64,000 nucleotides of DNA from Coleophoma eucalyptorum (GCA_026120035.1 JALRME010000002.1:1922001-1986000); one strand, 5' to 3'. Shown: positions 46,174 through 58,196, counted from the first letter of the stretch. Program-made: numbers and translations. The notes: generated from the sequence alone by a model not told the origin.

Positions 46174-48590
46174 TCACTTTCCCCACCGTTCCTGTTTCCC
46201 ATTCCTCGCAGTCTCCAAGTTCCGTTTGAAATCCCCATAAAGACTCTTCACGGTCCCCGCTGCCGTCCACGAGTCCGTAATCTGGTTAGCAAGCTTCTTG
46301 CGCTTCTTCGACTTCATCTTATCTCTGGCTGCGAGCGCCGACGGCGTCAGGTAGCCTTCGCCCTCCAGGTTTCCCAGCACCCATTCGTTAAGTGCATATT
46401 TCCAGTGGATGAGCGAGTGCGCGGTGCGTGCATTTGCCATGCAGAAACGGCCGACGAACCATTCGGTATCCTCGCTTGGGATGGATTGACCTTTACTATT
46501 TACGCTGCCGGCTTTGCTGGATTTAGAGTCTGAATCTGAGTCCGTGTCGGAGGAGCTGTCACTGCCTTGATCTAGCTCATCAAGCGTTGCGCGAGAGTAG
46601 GCTTTGCCTTGGAGTTGCACTGCAAATTTGGGAGGATGATTGCTTCGATTACAGGCGCCACATTTGGTTTCGAGTCCCGCATTGTCGAATTCTCGTTCCA
46701 TGAAAATCGGGCGTGCCCAGACAGCCTTATTGAAGCTCTCGGTCCATGCTGAAGAGACAAATTTGCTGCTAGCATAACCGCGAACTTCATCGTCCAGCTT
46801 TTGGAATGCAATCTTGTATACAGCATCGTCGCGAGCGAAGGCTGGGTTGATCTTGTTATGTATCATCCATTCTACGGCATCCCTGAAATGCTCCTTCAAT
46901 GGCTTATGGGCGTGGTGGGTGAACTGAAGTGGTATGTCGTTAAGGCCAAGTGGAATTCCAATATTATCCTCATCATCACCGACAATCCAACTATCCTCAT
47001 CGTCGCCTGCGGCTCCAGACTTGCTCTTTTTGTTTCCACTTCTCGCTTTAGGGGCTTCCGCTTCAGGCTCATCGTCAAATTCAGACAGTGCTTGTAGACT
47101 CGAATCTGTATCGTAGATACCTCCCTGCTCTTCTGGCTCGGATTCTGATTCTGTAAGCTGGTCGATCTTTTCACCAGCTCTTTTCCGCCTGAGCAACTCC
47201 ATAGTCTTTTCTTTTTCTGTTCGTCTTCGTGGTCTTGCTTGTCTAGTTGCTCTAGATGGTGTGTCTGGAACCTGAACGGTAGTGTTAGTTTATTGCTTAG
47301 GTCGGTACCGATTATGCTATGCGTTATACAGCGACTTACATTTCCTCGTCGTCGCTTAGTAGGCGACGCTCTTTCAATATCAAGATCCGACTCTTCTTCG
47401 GTTGACACTTGTCGCCGTCTCTTGAGAGGGCTTACTATCTCTTCACTGTCATCTTCCTCGTCATTTGCCAGTAATGGAGCTGCTCGTCGGCGTACAGAAG
47501 AAGTGATTACCACATCATCTTCATCTTCATCCTCAGAAGACTGAACATCTCTGGCAACTTGCTTCCCTCTCTGCTTTGCACTCATACGGGTTACTATTTT
47601 CGGGGTTGAAACTGCCAATTCGTCCTCATCAGAAGAAGAAAGAGTAACGGACTTTTGTCTCCGGTTCTTGCTAGCACTCAATAACTTTGCAGTTTTATAA
47701 GAAGCTCTCGGCGTGCTAATCGGCGCGGCATAGCTGCTCCCCCCTTGTATGGAATTTCTGGTAGGTCTTCGTACTGGTAACTGTGTCTCTTCATCGCCCT
47801 CAGTTTCATCTGCTTCATCTTGTTCGCTTGAGATCGAAATAGTTTTGGGGGCCTTTTTCTGCACCTTTTTCGGCGATTTTTTCTTCGTTGAACCCCCTAA
47901 TAACTCTTCCTCGGGCGCAGAGCCATCGGAAGAATCTACAACCATATCAGAAATTTTTGATTCGGTCGATCGAGTCGGTATCCTCCGAGCCATATTCGCA
48001 ATCTCTGAATCAGGATGTAGCCGCGAGGATAACTGGGGCGAAGAATGTCGAGTGCGTCGAGAACTAGGTGGTACAATATCACTATCACTACCGTCGGGAT
48101 CTGAATCTCTGGCCGCTATGTGAGGCAAGAAAATTGCGAGTCAGTGGTTGCATGAATTATAATTTTTAGATTGGTTGTAGAAAGACGCAAATCTCGCCAC
48201 CACCCCAACAAGATCTGTAAATCCAAAGGAGGAAGAAGAATACTTACTATCGGAACCAAAAGATATAACAGGAGCAGAGCTGGCATCCTGAGAAGACTTT
48301 ACAGTTGCTGGCCAACTCAACTTCTCCTGCGCCGTTCGTTTTCGTTTTCCTTTTGTCGTCCCTAACGGGCGCTGCGGGCCCATCTTCAATGGTGAGCCGC
48401 CAGAGCGCAGTGAGGTCTGCTGCTGGGAGGGACCATTCAAAGAATAGCGGACCTTAGCAGGTGAGTAGGTTGATTTGTTCGCAGCTGCAGCAACAGTTGG
48501 TGCCGCGGCAGTGGTTGAGTTGACAGGATCGAAAACAAGACGCGTTTGTTTCTTGCGACGCGCTGAGCGCTCTAAGCTTTTCGGAGGCAT
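46174..48590 (-). CDS. DUF4211-family nuclear protein
   Basis: Three exons (48590-48248, 48115-47340, 47271-46174; introns 132 and 68 bp) give 738 residues. The first 400 residues are disordered with alternating basic (RSARRKKQTR, KGKRKRTAQEK, SPTKRRRGN) and acidic (SSEDEDEDDVV, DDEDNIG) blocks, typical of chromatin proteins. The C-terminal domain (about 480-700) has PLQFTHHAHKPLKEHFRDAV, WMIHNKINPAF, a CGACNRSNHPPKF zinc-like knuckle, RFCMANARTAHSLIHWKYAL and a basic end. This order matches the conserved fungal DUF4211 domain, which has no established biochemical role as far as I know. Strong nuclear signals support a nuclear site. Confidence 0.88.
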
Positions 48591-48797
48591 GTATAGCCTT
48601 TAATTGAATGTTGTTTAGGCCTTGCAATGAATAAGATTCGAGCTGTCGTAGATCGATCCGCAAAACCGGTCGCGTCATGTATCAATAAAATGTGGGCCCA
48701 CTGAGGAAGTATCTCGAGAGACGCGATCGCCAAATCACGTGCACATTATATCAGTTGAAACTTCCTTGGGTCAGAACCGTCAACCGTTGATGTAGTA

Positions 48798-48839
48798 TGA
48801 CCCCTCACGTAGGCGATCGGCGCAAGCGAATGCACCCTG
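48798..48839 (+). repeat. Left terminal inverted repeat of the pogo-like element
   Basis: It starts TGACCCCTCACG and ends AAGCGAATGCACCCTG. It aligns to the reverse complement of the right end with roughly 80 percent identity by eye; several differences are C/T or G/A transitions. Confidence 0.7.
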
Positions 48840-48925
48840 GAGATGTACATTGAAACACATAACAAAACTGCCCTTTTAGAATCCACCAGAATATCCGTGA
48901 ATGGGTTTATACAGCGTCTAATATC

Positions 48926-50189
48926 ATGCCTCCACGAAATTCAAACCTACCTACAGATCCTGCCGAACGAATTGACCTCTCCCTGGGCTTCCTAGCCCAA
49001 AATCCGAGTGAAAAGGCTACGACAGCAGCTCGAATCTTTGATGCAAACTATAATACGCTGAAGTCAATACTTCGGCGGAAAAAGAAGGGAACCTATGGCG
49101 GAAAGCATGGAGGTCAGAATAAAATATTATCGAGGACTCAGGTCGATGCGTTGCACAGATATGTCGAGAATTCGCATAAGGAGGGATATGGAGCCACTAG
49201 ATCGAAGGTTTTCGCTATGATTGCCTGTCTTAAAGAGGGCGGAGGAGCCTCCGAAAGAGCCGCCTTCAGAGTCATGGTTTCGGTTCTTTTTAAAGCAAAA
49301 CCCTAGCCTCTTTCATACCGTTAGGACTAAACCTTTGCTGCCGCGTGACCAAGTTGATGCTCAAGATCCAGAGAAGGCGTAGGAAGTAGTTTTGGCGCTT
49401 TCGATCCTTTTGTGAGGCTAGCTTTCTAGTAGGCGTAGGAGAGAAAGATGTGCTTGTACTTCCCTATGTAAAGGAGTTCTTTCTAGTATCCAAAAGATCG
49501 AAAGCTAGTGACTCTAGCTGAACTATCTGCGCAGATAGCCCGTTAATACTTCCTGTGGTTATTGTATAGAGCAGAAGGCAGATGTAGAGGGGGCTAGTAT
49601 TACAAGAATTTGAAAGAGAGCAGCTAATTCTACGCATACATACTAGCTTTACTAACCTAGAATGCGTACTCCAGTATCTCGATCACGGGTGTTGCGTCCT
49701 TTAGCCATATAAACAATAGTACCGTAAGGCAGTATAGTATACAATAAGAAGCCTTGACCTAGAGTATAATTTCACCTCTTTCTTCCGCAATCTAACAGAG
49801 ATTAAGGTACAAACCTTCTGGAAAGAGATTACTATAAACGCAGTCGAAGGTAGGCATTTAACCGACCAACAGTAAAGTGGTCCTTGAAAAGATGAAGAAA
49901 TACGAGGCAATAGAGCGTCTAACACAGTAGGGCCTTCCTACAATTCTAAAGAAGGCAGCGCATGCGTAGGCTTGACTATAACGATAAGAAAACAGTAACA
50001 GACGAGGATTTTAGCTACCTTTCTCGCGCTACCTACCTCCCTGTAAGCAAGAGAAACATACAGGTGCAATCCCAGCAAAGAGGAATGGCCATTGTCAATA
50101 AGAAGAAAGGAAGAAAGAAAGAAAGAAGAAGAGACAAAATGGGGGAGCGACGAAGAATCCCTCATCTAGAGTCTATAGATACAGAGTGA
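48926..50189 (+). pseudogene. Transposase remnant of the pogo-like element
   Basis: An open stretch from 48926 encodes a Psq/CENP-B-like N-terminus (RIDLSLGFLAQNPSEKATTA, NTLKSILRRKKKGTYGG, QVDALHRYVENSHKEGYGAT). Near 49240 the homologous reading changes frame; the second frame gives ESWFRFFLKQNPSLFHTVRT then LLPRDQVDAQDPEK and hits a stop near 49380. Later fragments include GVGEKDVLVLPYVKEFF and SPLILPVVIV, which match the region before the DDE catalytic core. A basic Lys/Arg-rich C-terminus lies near 50090-50180. Many stops, frame changes and TA-rich stretches show it is dead. Decay by repeat-induced point mutation is possible but not demonstrated. Confidence 0.75.
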
Positions 50190-50413
50190 AGCGCTACAAA
50201 GTTAGGAATAAACTCCACGAACTAGGTGTCCTTGGTTGAAAGCAAAGAAAGAGCTCGAGGGAAGGTGGGTTGATGCTCTAATTAAAGCCTCAAAGTTTAT
50301 CTGTTATAATATATCTTTATTGTTTCATATTATGTCATTAGTGGTAGACAGTTATATGAATCTAATAAAGAATACTCTACACATACAAATGAGGCGTTAA
50401 ACTTATACGTTTT

Positions 50414-50454
50414 TCAGGGTGCATTCGCTCATGCCAACCGCCCGTGGGAGGGTC
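50414..50454 (-). repeat. Right terminal inverted repeat of the pogo-like element
   Basis: It reads CAGGGTGCATTCGCT then CCGCCCGTGGGAGGGTC on the + strand and is the inverted partner of the left end. It is followed directly by TA. Confidence 0.7.
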
Positions 50455-50456
50455 TA

Positions 50457-50833
50457 CGTAGCACCGGAGGTCAGCTCCCTACCAAAAATCAAAAGTTTCG
50501 GTCACTACACCTCGGCAATGTTTATTTTGGTCGGAATGGATTCATGATTTGTTGCCTATGATACATTGAAAGCTCGCTTTCACACTTGAATATACGTGAA
50601 GAAACTATCCCCATATTTTGTGTTTTTCCCGCCAAATCCAACAAATATAACGCTCAAGGTCATGTAATAGAACAGGGTAATGGGAATCGTCAAAAGCATA
50701 ACAAATGAAATCCTCCTCCATTCATCGGATATGTATCCTCTATCCCCATATGGTATTCGCGTAGTGGTATCATCAAAACAGGTAGTGCTAACCTGAAGTC
50801 GTTCAACAGGAATGTGTGTCTACTTAGGATTGC
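50457..50833. other. Intergenic, transposon right flank and HAM1-like 3' UTR
   Basis: No coding signal is seen in these 377 bp. Confidence 0.4.
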
Positions 50834-53816
50834 TTAGTTGGAGTAACCAGCATCTCCAGTAAGAACTGGGTTGTTGGAACCGAGAGTGGTGTGAGGGGAA
50901 TCAATCTTCTCAATAAAGGCTTGGTCGACTTGCTTGCTAAAGCCATTTGCACCACCATTTGTGTGTGCAGAGCCGTTAGTTGCGCTTCCATTGTGAGCAG
51001 AGCCATTAAGTGCGCTTCCATTGTGAGCAGAGCCATTAAGTGCGCTTCCATTGTGAGCAGAGCCGTTGAGTGCGCTTCCGTTATAAGCAGAGCCATTAGA
51101 CATGCCACCGTCATAAGCGGAACTATCTGTCTGGCCAACCATTTGTGCGCTAGGATCTCTGGAGGCATCAGAGAGAGAACTATGTTTGATTAGCAAAAAG
51201 TTCCAAGAGCACTCGATAAACCAACCTACCCAGTGTTGCCAATATTCTGTGGCCCTCTAATGCCACCCGATGTGACGGAGTGCTTCTTTCGAGTAATCTT
51301 CGGAGCAGATGGGATATCTGTGGAAGGAGAAGCAGAACCAATCTTGAAGATTGGAGATTCCCACTTGTCACCCTTACGGGCAAGCTCCTTGTATTCAGTA
51401 GCCTTGCTAGATATGCCACCAGGTAATTTAATGTCGGGGAAAATGGAATCGTGTTGAGTCATGGCCACGTTCACCTTGGTGTTGGCAGCGACCGCTTCGG
51501 TCTTCTGCTTTCCTTGCATGAACTGCTTCTGAGCTGCGCTTACATAGCGGTTGTAGATATTCTGAGCCTGCTCGGGGTTTTCTTTTGCCGCAGCCATAGC
51601 GCGATCCGCTTCCTGCTTAATCTGGTAACAAATACCATCCAGCTCATGAGCCTTGTCTTTGATGACTTTCTCCAAGGCCTTTTGAATGGCGGGGCGCATA
51701 ACCTTCAGCATGACTGGCTTGGCGATAGCAAACAGAAGCTTGTGCTTAGATTGCTTGAGCTTGATGTTGAAGTTCTTGACATCAACATCAACTTTATCGA
51801 TCTTGAAGAAGTTCTGCGTATCGGTCTTCTGAGCATTGGACATCTTAATCTTGAAGCTGAAACCAGATCCCCCGAGGAAAATATCGGCGACACCAAGATC
51901 AGTTACACTTGGGAATCCTTGCTTCCTCTTGACATAGTAGCTGACATCACGAAGATCCATCTGCACGCCTGAGACCGACAACATGACAGAGTTGGCATTC
52001 TTGTTGGCAATCTTCTTGCGTCCATAACGGAAGTAGTTGTCACTGGCCACCTCCAGGATATTTGGCATAAGGTTGTCGCTCTCAATGACCAAGTTCTCAA
52101 TGACAGCATCGATCATGGGATCACTGTACTCAATTCTTGGAATTGGAACATAGCGGATATTCTCAAATACGGCAGGAATGATGACTTCGGTCAAATCCTT
52201 GATCAAATGGGGCTTGAACGTTGGCTTTCCGTTCTCGTCGTTTCCAAGATCAGTGAACAGCTTCTGCAAGCTTTGGCCGAATCGCTTGTTTTGTGGATCT
52301 TGGTCAAACTGATCCGCAAGAAACTTGGTCTCATCAACGACGCGGTCAGTATGGTTGCGGTATCTGTCGCGGAGCAAGAAGTTGCCACGGTCATAGAGCT
52401 CGTTCCACTCGTCTGTGGCATGGTCTTCCATGATGTAACCTTGTTGCTTTAGACACTTTCGAATGTAAGAATCAACTTCTTTGAACCAGTTCTTCAACTC
52501 GGGGTCTTTGTCGGCATCTCTATAGATCATATTGATACTCTCAAACAAGTCGTCGGTGGAAGTCCCGTTGGCGAAACGCTCAATGAGAGTCTTTAAGTCC
52601 TGCTCGGCAAGCTTAAGGGAATCATCGGCGTGAACGCCCTTAACAGAGCCGACTCCAGCCTGGCCAATGGTGTTGGCGTGTCCAACATAGGTTTCTGCAA
52701 GATTGAGCAACGTGTCGATAGCTTGCAGGTAATCTGGGTGTCCTTGAATCTCGACCACCATCTTTTTGAGGCGCCAGATGGTTTGGTCACGACGCTCTTC
52801 CGGCATCTTCTTGGCCAGATAATCCTTAGTACGGGCTCGAGCTTCCTCCTTCTTCTTGCGAGCCCTTTCCTTATCCTCCTCAGAAATATTCTCTGACGCC
52901 TTGTCCTTCAAGGATTGGATGCCTACTTGGGCACCACCTTGTACATCAACACCAGAGTCCGTACCATACTGCTGGTCCTGTTGTACTCTCTGGGCAGCAT
53001 CAGTTGGATCACGAGATCCATAAGGGTCTGCAGATGCGCTGGCATCGCCTGCAGCATCTTGCAAATCTTCCTTTGAGAGTGGGCTATTCTTGCTGACGCT
53101 GTTCTTAATTGAGCTCTTCAAGTTGCCAGCAGACAAATCTGGAGTGTCATGCCAAGTATTGTCTGCAGCTGGCGCGTCTATCTGAGAGAGCTGCTCATCA
53201 GAAGGATTAACCTTCATAGCAGCTTTGGAAGCAGCATCACCAGCAATGTCGCGGATCAGAATAGTGGCATCCTTGACTGCGCACACATTAGCGAATTCGG
53301 AGTGCAGGAGAGATCAGAACTTACGAAGTTTTCGGAACTGTCCATTGGAAATGATGAGTGTACCAAGGGTTCTTAGACCTTCCAATGCCTCGTTTCCGTG
53401 TTGCTTGGCGGTATCCTTATCAATTGGTGCGCCGGGGAGCGCAGCGTTTCCTCCACTAATATGTTGTGACTGCCAGATGAAATCCTGGAGAAGATTGCCA
53501 TGGTTCTTGCTCAAGAGAAGGTATTTAGCTTGTTCGACGACAGATTTGAAGTCAGCCACAAGGGCTTGGCCTTCAGGAGAAAGCTTCTGCGGAGGTGATG
53601 CGAGGGCTTTCGACTTTAAGAAACTGCTGAGCGCAATATCAATTTGTTCATTCTGGATGATAATCAGTATCGTCGTGGTCGCGAAAATTGCGCAATACAT
53701 ACGGAGGGAACCTTTCCATTTTGGAAGGCAGTGACAATGCCATAGATTTGCAACTTGCGGTTGACATCCTCCTCCTTTATCTTGATGTTGGTTGGAACGT
53801 TAACTTGCGCAGACAT
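50834..53816 (-). CDS. HAM1-like / BPI-like (TULIP-type) protein
   Basis: Four exons (53816-53703, 53652-53325, 53276-51230, 51179-50834; introns 50, 48 and 50 bp) encode 944 residues. The N-terminal helical half begins MSAQVNVPTNIKIKEEDVNR and continues across introns (RKLLKDATILIRDIAGDAA), then a long charged helix rich in Lys/Glu/Arg near residue 300. The second half has FENIRYVPIPRIEYSDPMID, LMPNILEVASDNYFRYG, LRDVSYYVKRKQGFP and GVADIFLGGSGFSFKIKM. This beta-rich pattern resembles BPI/TULIP lipid-binding modules and the fungal HAM1-like N and C domains as I recall them. Function in lipid transfer or membrane contact is inference. The C-terminus carries a 10-residue repeat (NGSAHNGSAL). 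There is no signal peptide or membrane segment. Confidence 0.85.
50971..51120. repeat. 30-bp in-frame minisatellite in the HAM1-like gene
   Basis: Two identical 30-bp units (51001-51030, 51031-51060) are flanked by close copies at 50971 and 51061 and a weaker one after 51091. On the coding strand each unit encodes NGSALNGSAH. The unit is a multiple of three, so copy-number change would keep the frame. Confidence 0.9.
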
Positions 53817-56800
53817 GATGGGCGTGATCGAAGGTCTCCTTCGGGGGTATCAAGGGTATCAGAAAAACGAAGAAAAAAGCACACGAGCTGTCGAGGTAGC
53901 AGCTCGTCGTCAATGGAGATAGTATACAATATTGAGGCGGACTAGTAGTACAGATTGGTGTTGTTGGTAGTGGTGTTTTGTAATGGGGATAAGAGGGCAG
54001 CAAGAGGGTATCTTGGGGTCGAGGCGTGAGAGATTGATTTATGAGAGAAGAAATTCCCAGAAAGTAGGAGCAGCATGCATCGATATTCTTATTTACTCCT
54101 CGCCCATGATGTTAGCGCGTAGGGGAGGTGTCGACGTCATCCCCCCAAGCACAGTCCAATTCCACCTGGATGATCGATCTCTCGGTAAGGCAAAACACTA
54201 CTGTGAAACTAAAGCTGGAGGTTTTGCACCGGGGCACAAGACTCATCGATTCCAGTCCCGACTGCCCAGATCATACAATCCAAATCAAGGAACGCTGCTG
54301 CGTCTGATGTGCAGCACCGTACAGACTTGCCACGCCTCTTTTCGGATCTCCCGTATACGCAGCCTCCTCTTGCTTGTGATCATCGCCATGGATCTGGGAC
54401 TGGCCTGACGGTACTATGGTGTGGTAATGTATTTCGGGCCAGGCCAGGCACCGAAGCTTCCTCAATCCGACTGCCTACGAGAGACTGCCCTTCCCTTCAT
54501 CTCTTCACTATAGCGCGTCATATGCCAAAGTCAATTGAGCTGGCCTGGCCCTCCTCCCGTGACTGCTGGTGGAAGGGGGAGCAGAAGTGCGGTGCATCGA
54601 ATTTCCACCATTCTCTTGCCTCTTGCCTCTAGCCCTTCCCCTTCCCCACATTTTGCCCACCAGCCAGCAGGAATTATTGACAGGGGTGCAGAATAGCTGG
54701 CGTAGCTGGTGCATCTTCCCTTTGCGTCATGCCTGCGAAACAACTCTTCCCTGCGCAAATCACTTTCGCACCCCAATCCTCCCTTCACGGCCCGCCCAAT
54801 CCCATACATGCACAAGCGGAAGCCATCAGGTTTTCATCAGCGCTGCCCTTCCTTCAGCTGAGACTAACTGACCGATAACAACGCACTGCAATGCCGCTGG
54901 AAGATTGAAAGGGATATTCCACATGTTGATCGGATTTTCTGGATTGATATCATGAGATGAGAGCGGCACGTATGCATCGCTCAACCCTTGCGCTGATGAC
55001 GTTACGCTAAATGTTCCAATGTATGACGAATTGGCTTGAGGGGACATCCAGCCTTCCCTCTTTCGATCTATGCGCTCCTCCATCCCTCTTCTTGTTCTGC
55101 TCTTGATGAGATCTAGATTTTGCCAAGGAGGGCATCCTACCACTCTGGCCTGTTTGCTCCTTTGCGCCTCATCATGGATCAGGCTTGCAGTTGATCTCGC
55201 TCTGCACAGCAAAGGGAGCGTTTGACCATTGAACAAGATTGAGCCTCAGCTATAGCACAGACAAAGGAAAGTTAATTGTCTTTTGGTTACTGAAATTCTC
55301 GAAATATTGACCTCTGGTATTTCGATCCAATTTAAACCCAAAACTTTTTTGTTTTAGAGCCAACCAAATAATATCCAGACAGAACCTGCCTGCTTGCCTC
55401 GGTCTAGAAGAAGTAAATTACATCATCATTTGCTGTAATTAGCCTGGTTAATTATAGACTGATGCAAGCTATCAACATATACATCATGGTTTTTTTGGGG
55501 TAAAATAAAAACCATACCGATCTACGGATTTCTTGTGGCCTCGAGATTTCTGAGAAGCAGAACAACACTTATACTGTCGAAATGGCTTTGCTGTCTTTGG
55601 CTGGATCTCTTGTGGTGGATATCTCAACAAGTATTCCATGAACAACGAGTAGAATAAGGTAGCTCGTCCACGAACACTTGGAACAAGGTATCAGAAATCA
55701 AAAGACATATGACAATAGGATTTTTGGAAACCAATCAAGCTTGTCGGCTGTCAAAAGCTCAGGTTGCATTAGCGACTAAAGAAAGTTTCCTTTGTCGCCG
55801 TTGGAGGCCTAGTCTATGTTAATATGCATGGCCTCACGTATGCTATATCAAGCCCGCACGGTAACTGATGATAAACTTGCAAATTACAGGGCCCTTCGGG
55901 TTCTAAGGGATTTTGCGCGGAAACTCGCAGGTTGTCAGTAGACGGGACATGGGCATCTGCAACGAAGGGCAGTGAGCTTTGTGTTACTTGGATTTTGGTA
56001 GGGAAGGGGATTATCAGCGCCCCTACTGTAACTGGTGGGTTAATAGCATTAATTACCTTTTATTTGATTTCAAGCTTGTCTGTATTGAAGACAACAGATA
56101 TGTTGCAATCTAAGGATTAATATCCGATTCTGTGGTAAATATAGACGAAGCGAGGAGGTCTGCATTCTTACTTTAGGATATATCCTGCAGTCTTCAGCGA
56201 ACCTACCTATCAGAGCGGAGCAATATGAATGTTTTCTACACCCTTCTAGATACCTAGCACAACCCATGATCTCCTCCAAAAGAACAGAACCATCTTTGTC
56301 ACACAAAATCAGCGTTCCGCAATATTAGCCCTTACTGCCGGAATTCACATGCATCGTTATCTTACATACGTGTAGATGCAGCTAGCTGTCAGAAACACAG
56401 ATAGGCAGACGGCTACTAACGTCCTGTCATGCTCCATCCAAGGAGATATCTCTATTGTCAGTACAGCATACACAACGCTTCAACAATACAACCCAGTAAG
56501 CACCATCCATTGGTTCCACACCAGAGTAAGTTTGTTACTCCACAAGACACAACCATATGCCAAAGGCCCAAAGAGTGGGAATATGATAAATTCCTCAGAG
56601 GATTTTGGAACGGATGATAGAGCCTCTTGATTACTAGCAATCAAGGATTACGGAAAGGCGGGTTTGCCTTTTAGGAGCAGTGGTACAGGATTGGTGGCAG
56701 AAGCAAACAACTTTTCTTTATTGGTGGTCTGAGAAGCTGAGTGGTGAAGGCAGGAAGTAGCAGGGATGGGAATCGAAGATATAGAAGAGGGATTAAGGAT

Positions 56801-57013
56801 GGAAATATGAGGCGAAGAAAGAATACAAGTATAACACGACACATGCTATCCTCTCATCTGTACTAGTACAATAAGTTTTATTTGGCACCTTTATACCACC
56901 TTCTGTGCTGGTGTACAGAGGGGTTCATTTTTCTATTCTATGCAGCAGCCTGCCTTTCCGCTTTCAAATATACTACCAACCAGCCAATCCAGCTTTGTAT
57001 TTATCTTGTAATA

Positions 57014-57261
57014 ATGAAGAAAGCCTCACTCCTCATCCTATCCATTCTCGCTCTCACAGCCTTTACACTCCCGGCACTAAATCCTAGAACCAAATTCCGT
57101 CAAGTACGAGGGAAACAAGAATATAAACTAGGTGTTGGTACCTTTTTCTTCTTATTCTTTTCCACTTCGAAGATTCTCAGCTCGCTCAAAATAGCAATAT
57201 AAAAGGGGGCGAAGCCTTGGAGTTGAAGGAAACAGAAGATACTAATGAGCATGTGAGTGAG
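57014..57261 (+). CDS. Doubtful small secreted peptide
   Basis: An ATG at 57014 opens MKKASLLILSILALTAFTLP, a good signal-peptide shape (two Lys, hydrophobic core, small residues). If an intron from about 57103 to about 57179 is removed, the frame continues as LAQNSNIKGGEALELKETED to a TAG near 57261, giving about 57 residues. No cysteines are present. Without splicing the frame runs to 57202 and gains a second hydrophobic stretch. The opposite strand has an equally plausible membrane-like frame, so this may be chance. Confidence 0.2.
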
Positions 57262-57848
57262 TAGGCATGTCTCCGTGCCGAAGAAGCCATCGAGTACGCG
57301 GTTATGATTTTTGACCTCAACGGGGTTTGCATTGCCAGTGATCAGATTGCGCATTGTGATGCGAATGCGAAGGTATTTTTCACGTCCTTTACAGCCCAAT
57401 GGATTGTTACGTTTCTCTGTCTGCTTTTCTGTTTTAGAATCTAAGAGTTTTTCTGGGATTATTTGTGTATTGAGAGACTACTCATGCTGACCCGCGCCTC
57501 TGTCTTGTACTATATAGTGCACGCATCAATATCAAACTTGTACAATTTTTGTTGGAGAGGGAAAGAGCGGGCTGGCGAACTGTACGTGAAGATATGAACT
57601 GAAGCAAAGAAGCCAATGATTGTTGTCGATGTTGCGGAGAATAGGCTTTTCCAACTAGAGGGCTTTACTTTTGCGCTCGACGAAATGAGAGATAGACGTT
57701 TGTATTGCTAGGGATTACTTGATTTCAGACTCCTCATTTTATTTTACTTGGCCTTTAACAGCTGACTGTTCCATTAATATGAGAGTCAAGGTGTGAAAAC
57801 ATATTGCTTTGTATTTTAGAATGCATATGTATCCTATCCCCCATATAC

Positions 57849-57950
57849 ATTGCCTTTGAAAGTCCGTTGCCTTTGAAAACCCGTTGCCTTTGAAAACCCG
57901 TTGCCTTTGAAAACCCGTTGCCTTTGAAAACCCGTTGCCTTCGAAATCCC
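57849..57950. repeat. 17-bp minisatellite (GTTGCCTTTGAAAACCC)
   Basis: Six head-to-tail 17-bp units lie at 57849, 57866, 57883, 57900, 57917 and 57934. The middle four are identical; the first and last differ at a few bases, and a degenerate seventh follows to about 57967. Because 17 is not a multiple of three, the apparent minus-strand protein frame across it is not coding. Confidence 0.95.
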
Positions 57951-58196
57951 ATGACCTTAAACTCCCGTTTCTTGGAGCCCCATTGACAAAGAAGGAAATT
58001 AAAAAGAGAATAAAACCGGATCACTAAAAACTCTAGAAAGAACTGCTTCCTAAGATCGAGAAAAATTCCCATACCGATGTTCTTGCTTCATATCTCACTA
58101 GAGCGAAGCCATTTCTTCTTGCAGGATAAAAGAATTGGAAGCTGAGATATACTACCATATATCACCAGCAGCATTAAAATAAGTTCTGGAGAACCA

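Larger units (their letters stand above)
48796..50456. mobile_element. Decayed pogo/Fot1-like DNA transposon with terminal inverted repeats
   Basis: The element is about 1.66 kb, flanked by TA dinucleotides (48796-48797 and 50455-50456), as expected for Tc1/mariner/pogo target duplication. Imperfect inverted repeats of about 41 bp mark both ends and share a perfect 15-bp core (AGCGAATGCACCCTG). The inside carries a transposase remnant on the + strand (48926 to about 50190). It has a Psq-type N-terminal helix-turn-helix, then decayed catalytic-region fragments with several stops and frame changes. Intact pogo/Fot1 elements are nearer 1.8-2 kb, so some internal sequence is lost. It sits between the DUF4211 promoter and the 3' end of the HAM1-like gene. 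Confidence 0.75.
53817..58196. other. Gene-poor region of 4.4 kb
   Basis: The region lies between the HAM1-like start and the stop of the deaminase-like gene. The first 600 bp are its promoter and leader side. From 55250 onward the sequence is AT-rich. Short frames such as the minus frame at 54826-55236 lack motifs. Near 57014 there is a possible small secreted peptide, and at 57849 a minisatellite. No transposon ends were recognised. Confidence 0.45.

Noticed and set aside
2451..48741. CACGTG hexamers upstream of several genes (pif1, APH-like, tom22, DUF4211, paralogue B)
   Set aside because: About eight occurrences were noticed in 64 kb, no more than expected by chance for this hexamer, so a shared regulon is not claimed.
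54826..55236. Minus-strand frame of 136 codons
   Set aside because: It has no recognisable domain, no codon-like bias that I can see, and no splice partners.
57755..58072. Minus-strand frame with repeated KGNGFSKATGFQRQ-like text
   Set aside because: It is produced by the 17-bp minisatellite; the unit is not a multiple of three and every frame stays open.
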